Origin: G963665185 sp049723905
GTDB lineage: Bacteria > Desulfobacterota > Desulfovibrionia > Desulfovibrionales > Desulfovibrionaceae
NCBI RefSeq assembly: GCF_049723905.1
Contig: NZ_JBJKFD010000001.1
Location: 4,092,001-4,156,000, forward strand
Direction of reading: 5' to 3'
Length of the DNA stretch: 64,000 nt
The position numbers and the translations under genes are program-made. The notes beneath the pieces were generated by a model that had not been told where the DNA came from, made no database searches, and saw only the letters and a program-made list of their open reading frames with translations. Below are positions 7,754-15,915 of the stretch, in pieces. Every line of letters starts with the position of its first letter. Position 1 is the first letter of the stretch.

Positions 7754-9091
7754 ATGCTTAAATTGTCATTTGTTCTGTTGGCTTTTATGGTTGGATGTTC
7801 TCATAGTTATACAGATAACTGTAACGATAAATATAACGAAAGCTACAAAAATAACTATAAGTGTACGAATTTGGGGCAGGTCCTTTTGTGCGAAGATCAA
7901 GAGTATTTAAATCGTTTTTACAAGGAGAACGATGTATATGTCCAGTCTATTGTAAAAGAAATTGAACAAAAAAAAATTGAACAGTATGTAGGTTATTCAC
8001 AGTCAAAAGATAGTAGGCTTATCAATATGTGGGATAGCGTTCGGGACGATGTCCTTATGAAGGATTACCCAAATAGACTTAGGCCCGTAAGTGTAACGAA
8101 AATAGATAGTTTGTTTCCAACTATATGGGAATACTATCTTGAAAAAGATGGAACCCATAGGTTCAGATTGAATACTTCCGTTTTTAGATCATCTTTATAT
8201 AAGGATGTAGATGGCTTAATAACTGCATCTAAAAAATTTGGTAACGTATTTATTTCTGCCGACCTACATAAGTCTTTTTTGATTTTAAAAATGCTATCTA
8301 AGTATATTGAAACTTTTAATTTTAGAAAAAGTTCTGTGTATACTGCATCCGGTAAGAGTTTTAAAGATGCTTTTGTTGATAATTTATGTAATGTTTATCT
8401 AAACAAAGATAGCTTGAATAATTACACCGAAAGTCAATTGAAAGCTATTCTTGCTCATGAAGCTTCTCATTGTGCTATGAATAGTTATAATGCTATAAAT
8501 TTGTGTTTTTTTGACATGTTCTATGATATTATGAGTCAATTAGGGTATGAAGGTATATCTGAGATTGCTGGTGATCAACTTTCTTCTTTACTTGACTCTA
8601 TGTTCAATTTTTTAAGTTTTGAGTATATAGCTGATTCCTCAACTGTTTTATATTTGCACAATAAAGAGGCATCTGAGGAGTATGCAGGAATTATTTTAAA
8701 AAAAGTCCCAGCTGATAATTATCAATTGTGGCGGATTATAGTTGTCGAGTCTGTTGCGCGGATTCTGGAAAAAGTTTCATCTGTGGATGAATTTTTTAAG
8801 CTATTACGCCTTTATTTTTTGTCACATCCAAAGGTAGTAGTGGAGAATGAGAGTCTGATTGAATCAGCACAGACTCTTTATTTAAAAATTTATTCTATGT
8901 ATATATGTACTAACTTGAGTATGGGCATATCACTTTCAAAAATGAAAAAATTCCCTTATGGAATGCACGTTGCTGTGATCAAAGAGACGAAATGTGAAAT
9001 GCCAAAGTCTCTAGAAGATTACTTTGATACTTTATATGTGGCTATTTCTAAATATAATCTTGGATGGGTGCGAAATAATTTTCCCCTGTAG
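7754..9091 (+). CDS. Putative M48-like zinc metalloprotease lipoprotein
   Basis: A 445-residue protein, AT-rich and unlike its neighbours in codon use. The ATG at 7754 lies 8 bases after GAGGG and opens a lipoprotein signal (LLAFMVGC, lipid-carrying Cys15). AILAHEASHCAMN at residues 231-243 contains the HExxH zinc motif. FEYIADSS (Glu290, Asp294) fits the third zinc ligand region of M48 peptidases ('EyeAD'). FLSHPKV near residue 357 fits their 'tHPp' motif. It is therefore probably a periplasm-facing, membrane-anchored peptidase, related in motif but not obviously in overall sequence to BepA/LoiP. It has no transmembrane helices beyond the signal. It is followed after 21 bases by a second exported-protein gene. 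Confidence 0.7.
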   Translation: MLKLSFVLLAFMVGCSHSYTDNCNDKYNESYKNNYKCTNLGQVLLCEDQEYLNRFYKENDVYVQSIVKEIEQKKIEQYVGYSQSKDSRLINMWDSVRDDVLMKDYPNRLRPVSVTKIDSLFPTIWEYYLEKDGTHRFRLNTSVFRSSLYKDVDGLITASKKFGNVFISADLHKSFLILKMLSKYIETFNFRKSSVYTASGKSFKDAFVDNLCNVYLNKDSLNNYTESQLKAILAHEASHCAMNSYNAINLCFFDMFYDIMSQLGYEGISEIAGDQLSSLLDSMFNFLSFEYIADSSTVLYLHNKEASEEYAGIILKKVPADNYQLWRIIVVESVARILEKVSSVDEFFKLLRLYFLSHPKVVVENESLIESAQTLYLKIYSMYICTNLSMGISLSKMKKFPYGMHVAVIKETKCEMPKSLEDYFDTLYVAISKYNLGWVRNNFPL

Positions 9092-9112
9092 TCTTATTAA
9101 TTGAGTAAGGGT

Positions 9113-9694
9113 ATGAAGTATATATCATTAATTTTTTTTGTGGTTGTTTGTTTTTGGAAGGTGCTTACTCTACAGGTTGCTGAGTCTTTTGAATTAAAAC
9201 CAAAGTATATTGATAAAGTTGCAAGCTCTGGGGAGGCATATCTATATGTAAATTCTTTTGAAGAAGTAGATGAATTAAATTATATGGTCTATTATGCTGA
9301 TTTTCATAATATTCCACAAGAGACTAAGTCTTTTTTTAAAAAATTTGCAGAGAGTATTGGTGATGATGTTGGAGCTGCTGTTGTTAACGTGAATAATATG
9401 TATCAGTATTCAGATGTTTCGTGTTGCCCTTTTTATCATCTTTCTGGAAAACCCATGATTTTTTTTGAAGATAAAAGTGGTTCCAAAAAAAGTTGTTTTT
9501 ATTATACTGTTAATAATCCTGAAGATTTTTATAGAATTTTATTGCTTATTTATAAAAAAAAAGACAATCATTTAGAACTAGGTATGAAGGCAATGATTAA
9601 TTCTTTGAAGACTCAGTATGGAAGAGTTAAACCTGAAGCAGAATTTATAGCTAATTTGTTAAATGTTCTTGTAAAAGGTCGTGGTTCTAAATGA
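9113..9694 (+). CDS. Exported protein of unknown function
   Basis: A 193-residue AT-rich gene in the same direction as the metalloprotease gene. The ATG at 9113 has only AAGG very close before it; a TTG at 9101 is the alternative. Residues 1-25 (SLIFFVVVCFWKVLTL) form a signal peptide or membrane anchor. The middle contains the cysteines SCCPFYH, then SGKPMIFFED and KKSCFYY. The strand-turn with GKP before a hydrophobic strand is loosely like the cis-proline part of a thioredoxin fold, but no CxxC is present, so this is only a suggestion. Function unknown; probably works with the upstream peptidase. Confidence 0.6.
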   Translation: MKYISLIFFVVVCFWKVLTLQVAESFELKPKYIDKVASSGEAYLYVNSFEEVDELNYMVYYADFHNIPQETKSFFKKFAESIGDDVGAAVVNVNNMYQYSDVSCCPFYHLSGKPMIFFEDKSGSKKSCFYYTVNNPEDFYRILLLIYKKKDNHLELGMKAMINSLKTQYGRVKPEAEFIANLLNVLVKGRGSK

Positions 9695-9761
9695 GTCATT
9701 ATTTAAAGTTTTGCAATCAATGATGCACAGTAAATAATATCAGGCTGTACAGGTATAGTAC

Positions 9762-9950
9762 TCACCTGACACTCATCGCCATTGGCGAGATGTCTTTTAG
9801 GCGGCCCATTTGGTCTTTTTTTTGTTTTGTCTTAGCGTTAGCAGCCCGTACAAAAATGGGTCTGGCTGGGATTCTGCCGTTCATGTTTTGGCCTTGTGTA
9901 CGTTCATGTTTGTAGTGGTGCAGATACTCGTTTAGGTCTGTTTGAATTTG
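9762..9950 (-). pseudogene. C-terminal relic of an IS481/IS3-type transposase
   Basis: The minus strand encodes 62 open codons ending at TGA (9762). They contain DLNEYLHHYKHERTQGQ and then MNGRIPARPIFVR, the standard end of rve-core transposases ('DLD-aYL-hYN-ERtHqG...GrTP'). An in-frame TAG at 9951-9953 and frame changes upstream show it is dead. No start or inverted repeats were found. Confidence 0.7.
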
Positions 9951-9953
9951 CTA

Positions 9954-10150
9954 GTGGTGTATACTTCAGCTGCTCTGTGATGCGAAAATGCTTGTTTACC
10001 GCCTGTGCAGCCGTCACTAAAAATGACTGTGCTACTCGCGTATTTGGGTAGTAATGTGCTCACAGATGTTCAAGAAACAACTCGTACGGATGTTGGTCGG
10101 CCTGCCGTAAAACTCTCTTACTCCATCGAAAATACAGTATTTTCACCAAA
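9954..10150. other. Probable decayed transposase sequence
   Basis: Upstream of the transposase relic the minus strand shows only short, shifting open frames. It is likely further decayed insertion-sequence DNA; no gene is seen. Confidence 0.35.
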
Positions 10151-10189
10151 AAAATCCCCTCCGGGACAAGGCGTCCGGGAGGGGATTTT
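10151..10189 (-). terminator. Intrinsic terminator of the TPR operon
   Basis: Perfect GC-rich arms AATCCCCTCC and GGGAGGGGATT surround a short loop. The minus strand continues into a run of T (A-run at 10147-10154 on the plus strand). Confidence 0.85.
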
Positions 10190-10212
10190 CTGCGAATTGC
10201 AATGTGTTGTTG

Positions 10213-10842
10213 CTATTTGCGGTGCGGTTCCAGTTCGTCGAGGATTTCCTGGGGCACCTCGTAGTGGGTTTCCTTGGCCTTGTCGATGGCTTCGATGGCT
10301 TTGTCGAATTCGCCCAACTCGATGTAGGTCATGGCCAGGTTGTGGTAGGCGGGGCCGAACATGGGTTCCAGTTCGATGGCCTTGGAGCTGTGCTTTACGG
10401 CTTCTTCGAATTCGCCGGTCATAAAGTACAGTCCGCCCAGGTTGGCGTGGGCCTGTACGAATTTGGGGTCACAGCTCAGGGCCTTTTTAAAGGCTTTTAC
10501 CGCCTTGTCGGAATCGCCGCGCTGCATGTGCACAAAGCCGACGTTGGCAAAGGGCACGGCAAAGAAGGGCTGGGCGCGTGCGGCTTCCAGGTTGTAGCGC
10601 AGGCAGCCGTCCAGGTCTTTGCGGTACATGCATATGCCGCCGAGCTGCACGTAGGCTTCGGCCATTTTGGGGGATTCTTCCACCGCGGCCAAAAATTCTT
10701 TTTCAGCTTCCGTGAACATGCGCTTGGACAGGTAGGCCATGCCCAGGTTGTAGCGGGTATTGGCGCAGGTGGGGTGTTTTACCAGCCTGGATTTTTGTTC
10801 GTCGATATATTCATCCACGTTTTGTGCCTGGGTGATGCTCAT
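10213..10842 (-). CDS. Tetratricopeptide-repeat protein
   Basis: A 209-residue soluble protein made of about five TPR units, for example TRYNLGMAYLSKRMFTEAEKE, then AEAYVQLGGICMYRKDLDGC, then AHANLGGLYFMTGEFEEAV and AYHNLAMTYIELGEFDKAIEA. There is no signal peptide. The ATG at 10842 follows GAGGAG at good spacing. It is the last gene of a three-gene operon with an uncharacterised protein and a YkgJ protein, and a strong terminator follows. TPR proteins are scaffolds; the partner is unknown. Confidence 0.85.
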   Translation of the reverse strand: MSITQAQNVDEYIDEQKSRLVKHPTCANTRYNLGMAYLSKRMFTEAEKEFLAAVEESPKMAEAYVQLGGICMYRKDLDGCLRYNLEAARAQPFFAVPFANVGFVHMQRGDSDKAVKAFKKALSCDPKFVQAHANLGGLYFMTGEFEEAVKHSSKAIELEPMFGPAYHNLAMTYIELGEFDKAIEAIDKAKETHYEVPQEILDELEPHRK

Positions 10843-10950
10843 AATATGCTCCTCTGGTGGTTGCAGACTGAGGGATCGCGTGGCGATCCTGTGGGAACCG
10901 GGCGGGGATTCGGTTCGGGGCGCGCGGGGGCGGCCAGTCCGATAATTACA

Positions 10951-11319
10951 TTAAAAGAGGGATTCGCCCTTTTTCAATTTTTCTTTGTCCTCAAGCAGGC
11001 GCATGTACCAGCAAGCGAAGTCGTACATGCCAAGCTGGCGTTCGCTTTCGTTGATGATACCCAGAGCCATTTCAAACGCGCCTTTGGCGTAGACATCGTT
11101 GTAGCGCTCTTCGGGAACCTGCTGCAGGAAGCCACGGATGAGTTCCTGTGTGGTCAGCTGGTTATTGTCCTGCCGCAGGTCGATGGGGTCCAGGGGTTTC
11201 TGAAAGGGGTCCCACTGGTTGTAGCCCATCTTGTCGATGAACTTGCGTCTCCGGGGCGAGAGCTTTTCGTACATTGTCCTCTTGAGCTCGGCCTCTTGTT
11301 CCAGGGTCATTTGGCTCAT
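10951..11319 (-). CDS. Conserved protein of unknown function
   Basis: A 122-residue, charged, mostly helical cytoplasmic protein. It starts at ATG 11319 after AAGGGG, three bases past the stop of the YkgJ gene, so translation is probably coupled. No domain was recognised. Seen features are an N-terminal basic helix (LSPRRRKFIDKMGYN) and a C-terminal KKGESLF tail. Its fixed place between a YkgJ and a TPR gene suggests a shared process. Confidence 0.65.
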   Translation of the reverse strand: MSQMTLEQEAELKRTMYEKLSPRRRKFIDKMGYNQWDPFQKPLDPIDLRQDNNQLTTQELIRGFLQQVPEERYNDVYAKGAFEMALGIINESERQLGMYDFACWYMRLLEDKEKLKKGESLF

Positions 11320-11322
11320 GTA

Positions 11323-12003
11323 TTATTCCCCTTGGGTGCCTTCTTCGGCAGCTTCTTCCTTGGCACCGAGATATTCTTCGTCATAGGTATTTTTAAGGGC
11401 GGAGCCCACGGGAACGTGGACCACATGCAGGCCGCCGAACTGGGAATTGCAGCGCTGTACGATTTCGGCGCTCAGAGCTACCAGCCGGTCCTGGATTTTT
11501 TCCATCTGCACTGCGGGGTAGGGCTTGCCTTTTTGGAAGCCGGACAGTCCGCAGGTATGGGATGCTCCGTCAAACGCCGTGGGAATTCCGTACAAACGGC
11601 AAGTGATGGGCCTGTGGTCGTACAGCTGGCAACAGTCGTCCTTGTCCAGCAGGGGGCAGCGTACGCGTTCCTTGCCAACGGCAGCCAGCACTTCGTTGTC
11701 GTCACGTCCTTTCTGCTTGTCCTTCCAGGCGTGGCGCACGATTTTTGCTTGTTCGCGTTCGGCGTTGTCCGCCTTTTGCAAAATATCTTCCCGTTCCAGG
11801 CCCGCGAATTTTTCATTGAAGCGCCTGTTGAGATACATGGCCTCCACAAGGCTCAGGTCGAAAATTGCGTGGCAGCAGCTGCTGCATCCTACCTTGCATT
11901 TGACTTCGGAGGGGAACTGGGAACGGACGTTTTCAAAAACCTTGTCCACTCCGGCCACCAACTCTTCATACTGCCTGAACAGATCAGACATTTCCAAATC
12001 CAT
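11323..12003 (-). CDS. YkgJ-family cysteine-cluster protein
   Basis: A 226-residue protein of the YkgJ (UPF0153) family, thought to bind zinc or an iron-sulfur cluster. The cysteine pattern is CKVGCSSCCH near residue 40 and then CPLLDKDDCCQLYDHRPITCRLYG near residue 120, the family signature 'C-x-RP-x-x-CR-x-(F/Y)-P'. A GGAGG sits 5 bases before the ATG at 12003. It heads the YkgJ / unknown / TPR operon. Its biochemical role is not established for the family. Confidence 0.85.
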   Translation of the reverse strand: MDLEMSDLFRQYEELVAGVDKVFENVRSQFPSEVKCKVGCSSCCHAIFDLSLVEAMYLNRRFNEKFAGLEREDILQKADNAEREQAKIVRHAWKDKQKGRDDNEVLAAVGKERVRCPLLDKDDCCQLYDHRPITCRLYGIPTAFDGASHTCGLSGFQKGKPYPAVQMEKIQDRLVALSAEIVQRCNSQFGGLHVVHVPVGSALKNTYDEEYLGAKEEAAEEGTQGE

Positions 12004-12264
12004 GCGGACCTCCGGGACCGGCTTCCGGCAGAGCGCATTGCGCTGTCTGGACCGTACCGGTGTATGTCCAGCCTGCGCGCGTCAGACCGTGCGGGCGGTG
12101 CGAGCACCCGCCAAATTGAAAATATGCGGAAAACGCGAGTGCTCCGTCCTGGAATGGCGGATTGCGGCGCGTGCCGGACGAAAGCACATTTGTACCAGTG
12201 TTTTTACGATTAGGTCTGGAGGTTTAATGCCGAAAATCCCACTCGTCAACACCGGCCTGTAAAA

Positions 12265-12296
12265 AAAGGGAGCGGTTATGACAAACCGCTCCCTTT
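12265..12296 (-). terminator. Intrinsic terminator of the ferredoxin gene
   Basis: Arms AAAGGGAGCGGTT and AACCGCTCCCTTT flank a short loop, followed on the minus strand by seven T's. Confidence 0.85.
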
Positions 12297-12320
12297 GGGA
12301 ATTTACTCGAACAGCTCGGG

Positions 12321-12509
12321 CTATTCTTCTTCGACCGTGATGGCGTCCTGCTCGCAAACTTCGATGCAGGATTCACAGCCCAAACATTCTTCTTCGTTCA
12401 CGGGAACGGCTTTTCCGTCCTGCATTTCGTAAACTTCAACAGGACAGACGTCCACACATTCGCCGTCGCCAACACACTTATCAGTGTCTACTACTACTCT
12501 GTAACCCAT
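12321..12509 (-). CDS. Seven-cysteine ferredoxin, ferredoxin III type
   Basis: A 62-residue cytoplasmic ferredoxin with two cluster sites. Site one reads Cys12, Asp15, Cys18 and a late Cys52, with Asp in the place of the second cysteine (KCVGDGECVDVCP). Site two uses Cys42, Cys45, Cys48 and Cys22. After removal of the initiator Met, the Asp is residue 14, as in Desulfovibrio africanus ferredoxin III, which holds a [3Fe-4S] cluster able to take up another metal, plus a [4Fe-4S] cluster. It is a single-gene unit with its own GAGGG ribosome binding site and terminator. It could be an electron partner of Rnf or of oxidoreductases such as pyruvate:ferredoxin oxidoreductase (inference). Confidence 0.92.
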   Translation of the reverse strand: MGYRVVVDTDKCVGDGECVDVCPVEVYEMQDGKAVPVNEEECLGCESCIEVCEQDAITVEEE

Positions 12510-12734
12510 GTTTCCCTCCGTACAGGAATTTTTGCGGCCAAGCCGCCTGTAGAATCCAATAGGGTCCCCGGCCCACTGCTTGTGGAGGTTTTCCGGGGCC
12601 GTTATCTTGGTCGCCCAAGAATGTTTTGCATTATCCTCATGGTCCTCGCGGTGTCAAGGTTCATAATGGGAAACGTGCGGGAAAAAAAGTTTTTTCAGAA
12701 TAGTAATAATCCCATGAAAACAACGTGTTGCAAA

Positions 12735-14168
12735 TCATACGTCGGGTTCCTGGGGCTTGGCGACCGGTAGGGTGAATGAAAAAATATTGCCCAGGGGGCG
12801 TGCTTCATATCCCACGGTGCCTCCGTGCAGGGCTACGACCTCGCGAACAAAGGAAAGTCCGTGCCCTGTTCCGTACTCGCCGCTTGCATTGCTGCCGCGA
12901 AATCCTTCCTCGAAAAGCCGCGGATTTTCCGTGTCCGCAATGGTGGGGCCGGAAGAAAACACGTAGATTTTCACCCGGGGCCTGTCTTCCCCGGATTTTT
13001 GGGGGAGCAGTTCCCAGCCATACTCAACGAATTTGCGCGTCCGGCCGTTTTGGTCCTGAACGTCCTGGGCGTATTTTGCCGCATTGGAAACCAGATTGGC
13101 GAAAACCTGGCTGATGAGGCCGAAGTCGGCCATGATGTTCACGTCCTCGCCGTTTTTTTCCGGGCCGGGGGCAATGTCCACACCGCGGTCTTCGAAGCGG
13201 TGGCGGTAGCGTTCCAGCTGTGGGGTGATGATGCTTTCGAACACCGGCACCGGGCGCATCTCCAGCACGTAGCGGCCTTCCTCGAAGTGGCTGCGGCGGA
13301 GCAGGGTTTCCAGAAATAGGCTGGTCTGCTCATAGTGGCGGTATATCTCGCTGTACTGGTCCATGAGCGCTTCAAAGGCGTAATCCATCTCACGTTTGAG
13401 CAGGCGGCATTGCGAGGTGTGTTCCCCGCCTCCGCCCGTGCAGTTGTCGGTAAAGGTGGAAAACTGATCGCCAATATCCCGCAACACCTGGATTTTGCTC
13501 TCCAGACGACGATAGTAGAGCTTGAAATACATGTTGGGCACAATGACGTTGTGGCCGATGTCCTCCACCAGGGTTTGGATGAATTCCAGATGCTCGCGAT
13601 TTTTTTCGCTGATGATGCGTCCGTGCAGGCGGTAGCCGATGCGGTTGGCGTATTTTTCGAAAAAGAGCGCGTCCTGGCGCGAGATATCATCGGCCTGCTC
13701 AAAGACGATCATGCCGATGACATCGTCTTTTGGGGTGACGGGCAGGAATTCCAGCAGTTCCCTGTTGCCCTTGATGGGGATGAACAGGCGGCCTTCGCGG
13801 CGCAACGGGCGGGACATGTCCTCGAAGTCGTCCAGATTCAGGTAGTTGGGATGGTCGGCTTCCAGGTCTGCGGCACATTTGAGTTCGAGCCGGTTTTCAG
13901 GAGCCAGCATGTACAGGGTGGTGTTTTTGTCGAAAAAGACTTTGGGGATGATCACGGAAAGGGCCCAGAGGTCGTCTTCTCCGCCAAACTCCTGGGCCAG
14001 GTCGAAAAAGATGTTCATGCTGCGGCTTTGCTGTTTGGAGAACTGGTACTTGTCGTAATCACTTATTTTTTCATGCACACGAAGCGTCAGGGCGGATATT
14101 TTGTTGCGCAGGTCTGCGGGTGCCGTCTTTTCAGCGGCCGGGGCAGATTCGTTGGAAGATGCGTTCAT
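12735..14168 (-). CDS. Sensor histidine kinase, soluble, GAF-like input
   Basis: A 477-residue protein without membrane segments. Residues 40-190 look like a GAF-type sensor (ALSVIIPKVFFDKNTTLYMLAPE ... VIGMIVFEQADDISRQD). The likely phospho-acceptor is His206 in VEDIGHNVIVPNM, followed by a long helical linker containing a Cys pair region. The C-terminal ATPase domain has the N box (NLVSNAAKYA) and the G box (GTGHGLSFVREVVALHGG). The ATG at 14168 follows GGAG. It is divergent from the cNMP-binding protein gene. The response regulator is unknown; CheY at 15.3-15.7 kb lies close but in another unit. Confidence 0.85.
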   Translation of the reverse strand: MNASSNESAPAAEKTAPADLRNKISALTLRVHEKISDYDKYQFSKQQSRSMNIFFDLAQEFGGEDDLWALSVIIPKVFFDKNTTLYMLAPENRLELKCAADLEADHPNYLNLDDFEDMSRPLRREGRLFIPIKGNRELLEFLPVTPKDDVIGMIVFEQADDISRQDALFFEKYANRIGYRLHGRIISEKNREHLEFIQTLVEDIGHNVIVPNMYFKLYYRRLESKIQVLRDIGDQFSTFTDNCTGGGGEHTSQCRLLKREMDYAFEALMDQYSEIYRHYEQTSLFLETLLRRSHFEEGRYVLEMRPVPVFESIITPQLERYRHRFEDRGVDIAPGPEKNGEDVNIMADFGLISQVFANLVSNAAKYAQDVQDQNGRTRKFVEYGWELLPQKSGEDRPRVKIYVFSSGPTIADTENPRLFEEGFRGSNASGEYGTGHGLSFVREVVALHGGTVGYEARPLGNIFSFTLPVAKPQEPDV

Positions 14169-14504
14169 GGAGGCTCCGCACTCTGTTTTCCTGGCCCGCA
14201 ATGGCCGGAAACGTTGTATGGCCGGGGTGGCTTGTGTCGTTTTTTGGGGGGACGGTCGTCATTTGCCGGTCTTTAAAAACAATGTCCCATTACCCCCGCA
14301 GGGTGACAACTTTGTTTCTGCACAGGGAAAAAAGCACGCATGGTTCTTTGCAGAATGTAAGGTTCTTCCCCGGTAGCCGAAAGGTACATTAAGCGGAGGC
14401 TTCGTTGCAAGCGGCAGGTTGCTGGTGTATGTTGCTGGCATTGTGCGCTGTTGCGACTATTTTGTCCGGTGGCGAGGCATGAGGGAGTCAGGGAGGATGG
14501 CTGG
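14169..14504. other. Divergent intergenic region
   Basis: Holds the promoters of the sensor kinase gene (minus) and the cNMP-binding protein gene (plus). No gene or clear operator palindrome was seen. Confidence 0.4.
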
Positions 14505-15035
14505 ATGAAAGAAACCTCGTATCTTCAGGGACGGGAAGAGCTGGTCAGCAAGCTCCGAAAGCTGCCTTCTCTCAAATCGTTTAACGATGCGTATATCAAG
14601 GAAATTCTCGCCTTGAGCAAAATTCGCAAATACGATTTGGGAGAGGTCATCATTCAGGAAGGGCAGTTCGACAGCTGGATGTACATCCTGATTAACGGCG
14701 AGGTAAAGGTCGTCAAAGGCGGCGAGGTTATTTCGCGGCTGGCTGGCATAGGCGATATATTCGGGGAAATGGGCATTATCGATGGAGAAGCCCGGTCCGC
14801 GTCCATTTTCGCCACCAGTCCGGTAACCTGTCTGGCTATCGACGCTTCGTTCCTGGACCGCATGACCCCGGAAGACCAGAACGCTTTTTATTCCGTCCTT
14901 TACCGCTTGTTTGCGGAAATTCTGGCTATCCGCCTGCGGGAAACCGGCGAGGAGTTGTCCCGGACAAAAAAAGAGCTGGAACGGCTCAAGGGACATGCGC
15001 CCGGAGCGGGAGCGACATCCATTTACAATCCCTGA
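14505..15035 (+). CDS. Cyclic-nucleotide-binding-domain protein
   Basis: A 176-residue protein with one CRP-type cNMP-binding beta-barrel at residues 20-135. GEVIIQEGQFDSWMYILINGEVKV is followed by the phosphate-binding cassette FGEMGIIDGEARSASI, with the Arg that contacts cyclic phosphate. The C-terminus is a helix rich in Glu/Lys (ETGEELSRTKKELERLK), likely a coiled coil, and has no helix-turn-helix, so it is not a CRP-type transcription factor. It starts at 14505, 8 bases after GGAGG. It probably acts by protein contact. The ligand (cAMP or cyclic dinucleotide) is unproven. Confidence 0.85.
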   Translation: MKETSYLQGREELVSKLRKLPSLKSFNDAYIKEILALSKIRKYDLGEVIIQEGQFDSWMYILINGEVKVVKGGEVISRLAGIGDIFGEMGIIDGEARSASIFATSPVTCLAIDASFLDRMTPEDQNAFYSVLYRLFAEILAIRLRETGEELSRTKKELERLKGHAPGAGATSIYNP

Positions 15036-15135
15036 GTCATCGGCAGCCACGCCTACAGGATAATGGGCCCCAGTCGGATAAATGGGGTGGGGCAGTGGCT
15101 GTAACGCCTGAAATGGCTGGAGACGAGCAGAAATA

Positions 15136-15172
15136 CAGACGCCGGTTCGGGAGGTTCCTGAACCGGCGTCTG
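15136..15172. terminator. GC-rich hairpin after the cNMP gene
   Basis: Arms CAGACGCCGGTTC and GAACCGGCGTCTG are perfectly paired around an 11-base loop. No good T-run follows on either strand, so a terminator role is only likely. Confidence 0.5.
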
Positions 15173-15321
15173 CGTTCTAGGGGAAAAATACTCTTACGCA
15201 CTCGCCAAGGCTTTTGAAGCGCGCCTTTCAAGAAAGCGGGGCCGCGTCCGCGACTTACAAAGCGTTCGCAGACCGAAAACCTTCCGGCTGCAAAGGCTCC
15301 AACGGCTAACGCATGCCGTGG

Positions 15322-15702
15322 TTAGGGGAAAATCTTGTCGATCTTCTGGCCCAGGGTTTCCGGCGTGAAAGGTTTGACAATGTAGTTGGAAACCTTGGCC
15401 TGCACGGCTTCGATGATGTTTTCCTGCTGGGCTTCCGCCGTAACCATCAGAAACGGCAAGTCGGCGAATTCTTCGCTGCCGCGAACCTTGCGCAGCAGTT
15501 CAATGCCCGTCATCTGCGGCATGTTCCAGTCGGAAATGACAAAATCGATGTTGCCACGGTTGATGGCGTCCCATGCAGTGGTTCCGTCATCTGCTTCACT
15601 TACGTTGGTGAAGCCGATTTGTTTGAGAATATTTTTAATGATTCTGCGCATGGTTGCGAAGTCGTCCACAACCAGCACGCTCATGCTTCTATCGGCTGCC
15701 AT
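15322..15702 (-). CDS. cheY: CheY-type chemotaxis response regulator
   Basis: A 126-residue single receiver domain. The acidic pocket is VVDDF, the phospho-acceptor Asp lies in FVISDWNMPQMTG (residue about 58), Thr is in MVTAEA and Lys in NYIVKPF, all as in CheY. FATMRRIIKNILKQIGF is the chemotaxis-CheY signature helix. A GGAGGAG ribosome binding site precedes the ATG at 15702. It presumably switches the flagellar motor on phosphorylation by a CheA. No other chemotaxis gene lies nearby, so it is a stand-alone unit; Desulfovibrio genomes often carry several CheY copies. Confidence 0.92.
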   Translation of the reverse strand: MAADRSMSVLVVDDFATMRRIIKNILKQIGFTNVSEADDGTTAWDAINRGNIDFVISDWNMPQMTGIELLRKVRGSEEFADLPFLMVTAEAQQENIIEAVQAKVSNYIVKPFTPETLGQKIDKIFP

Positions 15703-15915
15703 ATCTCCTCCCTCTTTGTGCAGTAACTAAACTCGGGTCCGGATGCATAAAGGCTCTTCTATTTATGGCGGAGTCGAATACATGTCTCCACGCTTATCAT
15801 TCAGAATATGCTGAGTAAGCGTCTTTGGCAAGTCTCCTCTCGCACCAGCAACGATTCGCCGTATACCTTGCCGCCGGTGACAGTACAAGCCTATTTCTTA
15901 CAGCCGGAAATCCGG

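Noticed and set aside
10204..12213. Long plus-strand open frame of about 670 codons
   Set aside because: It is the antisense shadow of the TPR, unknown and YkgJ genes, whose minus-strand reading has domains, ribosome sites and a terminator.
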